Assembly (NCBI GenBank): GCA_002403075.1
Contig: DHHB01000050.1
Location: forward strand, 31,573 to 56,763
Reading direction: 5' to 3'
Length of the DNA stretch: 25,191 nucleotides
Source: a bacterium UBP1_UBA4783
Lineage (GTDB): Bacteria > Krumholzibacteriota > Krumholzibacteriia > Krumholzibacteriales > Krumholzibacteriaceae
A program made the translations under genes and the position numbers. This document shows, piece after piece, positions 23,155 to 25,191 of the stretch (the stretch's first letter is position 1; every line of letters begins with the position of its first letter). The notes under the pieces were generated by a model. The model saw only the letters and a program-made list of their open reading frames with translations, ran no database searches and was not told the DNA's origin.

Positions 23155-24309
23155 GTGCTTCGCTGGGATAGATTGTTCGAGCTCGCGCGCGGAGACGAGG
23201 AGGCGGAAAGCAGGGACGTGACGCGTCTCGCGCACCGGTTCGAATCGGGGACCGCTTCCCCCGAGGAAATGCTCGAGCTCGCCGAGCATCTGCTCAAGGG
23301 CGGCAATCCGAGAAAAGGGGAAAAGGTGCTCATGAACCTTCTCGAGGCGGAGGCTCTCGACGAGTATTGCATCGCGGGCGCCTGCGAGCTGCTTGAGGAG
23401 GTCGGGAGCTACGAGCTCGCGCTCGAGGGCTACAAGAAGCTCCACGCCGCGAATCGCGGCAAGGCGCTCGCGGTCTACCGCATGGGGCACCTGCTCGAGA
23501 TACAGGGGCGGCTCGAGGAGGCCGTCATGCTGCACGGCAAGGCGATCTCGCTCGAGCCCGACAATCCCGAGTGCTACTACCGGCTCGGCGTCGCCTACAC
23601 GAAGCTGCACCAGTACGAGGACGCCGAGGAGCAGTATCGCAAGGCGATCGAGATCGATCCGTCTCATTCGAAATCGTACACGAACCTCGGGTACATCCTC
23701 GATCTGCAGGGAAAGCGCGGCGCTGCGCTGCTGCAGTTCCGCAAGGCCGTGCAGCACAATCCGAAGAGCGCCGAGGCGCACTTCAACCTCGGGGCGCTCT
23801 ACGGCGAGGAGGGGGACCGGGAGCAGGCGATCAAGGAGTTCCGCATCGGACTCGAGATCGACTCCTCGAGCGTCGAAGGCCACTACAACCTCGGCGTGGC
23901 GCTCGTGAACGAGGGGCGGTACGACGACGCGGAAGAGGAGTTCAAGAGGATCCTCAAGATAGAGCACGACAACGTGAACGCGCTCTTCTACCTCGGATTC
24001 CTCTACTACCGAAAAGGCGTCTACAGCAAGTCGCTCAAATCGCTCCAGCAGGCCTCCCGCCTCAATCCCGGGAACACGACGATCCTCTACTACATCGGCG
24101 AGTGCTTCAATCGGCTCGAGCAGCCCCAGCGCGCGCTCGAGTACTATAAGCGCGTGACCGAGATCAATCCGGACGATCACAAGGTCTATTTCAGCCTCGG
24201 CGTCATCTACGAGAAACAGAACGACAAACGGAAGGCGCGCGAATACTACCAGCTCGCGGCGCTCAAGAAGCACGGCGGCGCCGCGGAGTTCACGCGGGTC
24301 GACGAATGA
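23155..24309 (+). CDS. TPR-repeat protein
   Basis: The 384-residue protein has a helical N-terminal part (about residues 1-95) and about eight tandem TPRs from roughly residue 100 to 375 (for example CYYRLGVAYTKLHQYEDAEEQYRKAIEIDP and AHFNLGALYGEEGDREQAIKEFR). It has no signal peptide, so it is probably cytoplasmic. TPRs make protein-protein contacts; no enzyme domain is visible. The GTG start has GGAGGTGA just upstream (23144-23151), and it overlaps the next gene by four bases (ATGA), so the two are translationally coupled. It resembles the TPR protein after ftsZ in repeat type but is shorter and not obviously a paralog. Confidence 0.88.
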   Translation: MLRWDRLFELARGDEEAESRDVTRLAHRFESGTASPEEMLELAEHLLKGGNPRKGEKVLMNLLEAEALDEYCIAGACELLEEVGSYELALEGYKKLHAANRGKALAVYRMGHLLEIQGRLEEAVMLHGKAISLEPDNPECYYRLGVAYTKLHQYEDAEEQYRKAIEIDPSHSKSYTNLGYILDLQGKRGAALLQFRKAVQHNPKSAEAHFNLGALYGEEGDREQAIKEFRIGLEIDSSSVEGHYNLGVALVNEGRYDDAEEEFKRILKIEHDNVNALFYLGFLYYRKGVYSKSLKSLQQASRLNPGNTTILYYIGECFNRLEQPQRALEYYKRVTEINPDDHKVYFSLGVIYEKQNDKRKAREYYQLAALKKHGGAAEFTRVDE

Positions 24310-25191
24310 ACGCCGCCGGGGCGACGAGACGTTCGATAGCCGTTCTGTCCGCCTTCGCCCTCCTCGTCTGCGCCGCGGGCGCGTCCGCCGAAACGATCCC
24401 CCCCGATAGCTGGGTCTACGAGGCGCTTCGCTCGTTCGAGCTCCGCGGCCTCGTCGTTCTCGAGCCGACGTTCCCGTACACGCGGGACCGGATCGAGACG
24501 TACGTCCGCGAAATCGCGCGCGGCGCCTCGTCGGACGGGGTCGAGCTCGGCGCGCGGCAGCGGTTTCTCCTCGAGCGTCTCGAGAGGGAGTTCGACGGGA
24601 AGGGCGGGCGTCCCGAAGACCGGGACGACCGGCCCGCTCTCACGATCCGTGACGGCGAGCGGTTCGCGGCGATCGACGCGGCCGCCGGCGGAGCGATCCT
24701 CAAACGGGTCGATCGCGCGCGCGGCGAGGCGAACGGTCTCGGAGAGGTCGCCATGCTCGCCGGTTTCGGGCGCGGCATCACCATGGAGACGAACTATCGC
24801 CTCGTCATGGCGCCGGAGCGCGGAGACAACGTCGACGGAGGCAAGCCCGGCCCGCGTGCGAGGAGCTTCCGGGGCCTGAGCGGCGAGCTCGAACGGGCGC
24901 TCGTCGCCGCAAACGGCTCCTGGTGGGAGGTTCGGGTCGGGCGGGAGTACGTGCACTGGGGCGGGGACGACGGGGAGGGGCTCATCGTCTCCCGGTCCGC
25001 GGGGTCGCTCGATCACGCCGGAGGGATCGTCCGGATCGGCCGCTTCGCGCTCAGCACGTTTCAATCGGCGCTCGGCCCGGACTTCAACCTGCCGTACCTT
25101 TCGCGGTACCTCGCCGGGCACCGCCTGACGGCGGCCCTCCCGCGCGGCGTGTTCGTCGGCGTCTCGGAGACGGTCCTCTACGGCGGCACGG
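24306..25191 (+). CDS. Wzi-like outer-membrane capsule-assembly protein, 3' end cut by the window
   Basis: The frame is open from the ATG at 24306 to the window end (295 codons). It begins with a Sec signal peptide (about residues 1-28, cleavage near ASA). A helical lead follows (WVYEALRSFELRGLVVLEPTFPYTRDRIETYV), then beta-strand-like sequence with the family-like motif VRVGREYVHWGGDDGEGLIVS, the LPYLSRYLAGHRL region and VGVSETVLYGG. These match the Wzi/capsule-assembly barrel family, which binds surface polysaccharide at the outer membrane. The C-terminal barrel strands lie outside the window. The start overlaps the TPR gene stop by four bases. Assignment is from motif pattern, without a search. 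Confidence 0.75.
   Translation, partial: MNAAGATRRSIAVLSAFALLVCAAGASAETIPPDSWVYEALRSFELRGLVVLEPTFPYTRDRIETYVREIARGASSDGVELGARQRFLLERLEREFDGKGGRPEDRDDRPALTIRDGERFAAIDAAAGGAILKRVDRARGEANGLGEVAMLAGFGRGITMETNYRLVMAPERGDNVDGGKPGPRARSFRGLSGELERALVAANGSWWEVRVGREYVHWGGDDGEGLIVSRSAGSLDHAGGIVRIGRFALSTFQSALGPDFNLPYLSRYLAGHRLTAALPRGVFVGVSETVLYGGT

Noticed and set aside
1..25191. CRISPR arrays, tRNA/rRNA genes, insertion sequences, phage genes
   Set aside because: No direct-repeat array, transposase, integrase or tRNA-like structure was recognised on reading the window.

Overview
The window is one end of a high-GC, gene-dense chromosome of a Gram-negative-type bacterium. The outer-envelope evidence is a lipid A-type acyltransferase, a lipoprotein signal, small secreted beta-rich proteins and a Wzi-like barrel. 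An MglA-type GTPase, an MJ0042 zinc-ribbon protein, many TPR proteins, frequent GTG/TTG starts and possible sigma-54 promoters recall deltaproteobacteria-like or FCB-fringe lineages such as Krumholzibacteriota or Eisenbacteria. That placement is a low-confidence inference. No phage, transposon, CRISPR, tRNA or rRNA signal was seen.

Region 1 (1-9764, +) is a tightly packed division and cell-wall (dcw) cluster: murD (5' end missing), ftsW, murG, murC, ftsQ, ftsA, ftsZ, then a 546-aa TPR protein. Junctions are overlaps or short gaps, so it probably forms one long operon. Neither murB nor ddl lies between murC and ftsQ.

Region 2 (9779-15808): a B12-binding-like radical SAM protein follows (+). 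It converges on rpmB (-), and rpmB diverges from recG (+) across a 67-bp gap with overlapping candidate promoters. After recG come an HD-domain protein, an MJ0042 zinc-ribbon protein and a protein joining a degenerate receiver-like half to a SpoIIAB/RsbW-type ATPase.

Region 3 (15815-19533, -) is an operon read right to left: a lipid A/PatA-type acyltransferase, a PimA-like GT4 glycosyltransferase, an MFS transporter and an unrecognised 146-aa protein. The first three are joined by 4-base ATGA overlaps, and a near-consensus promoter sits directly upstream. It probably makes or moves a glycolipid.

Region 4 (19636-25191, +): a GRAM/PH-like zinc-ribbon protein, a PEGA-like lipoprotein with a strong terminator, an MglA GTPase with a 200-residue C-terminal extension behind a sigma-54-like site, a single-domain response regulator, a small secreted beta-rich protein, a TPR protein and a Wzi-like outer-membrane protein cut by the window end. 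The run from MglA onward is the most interesting part: a polarity-type GTPase, a receiver and surface proteins lie together on one strand.
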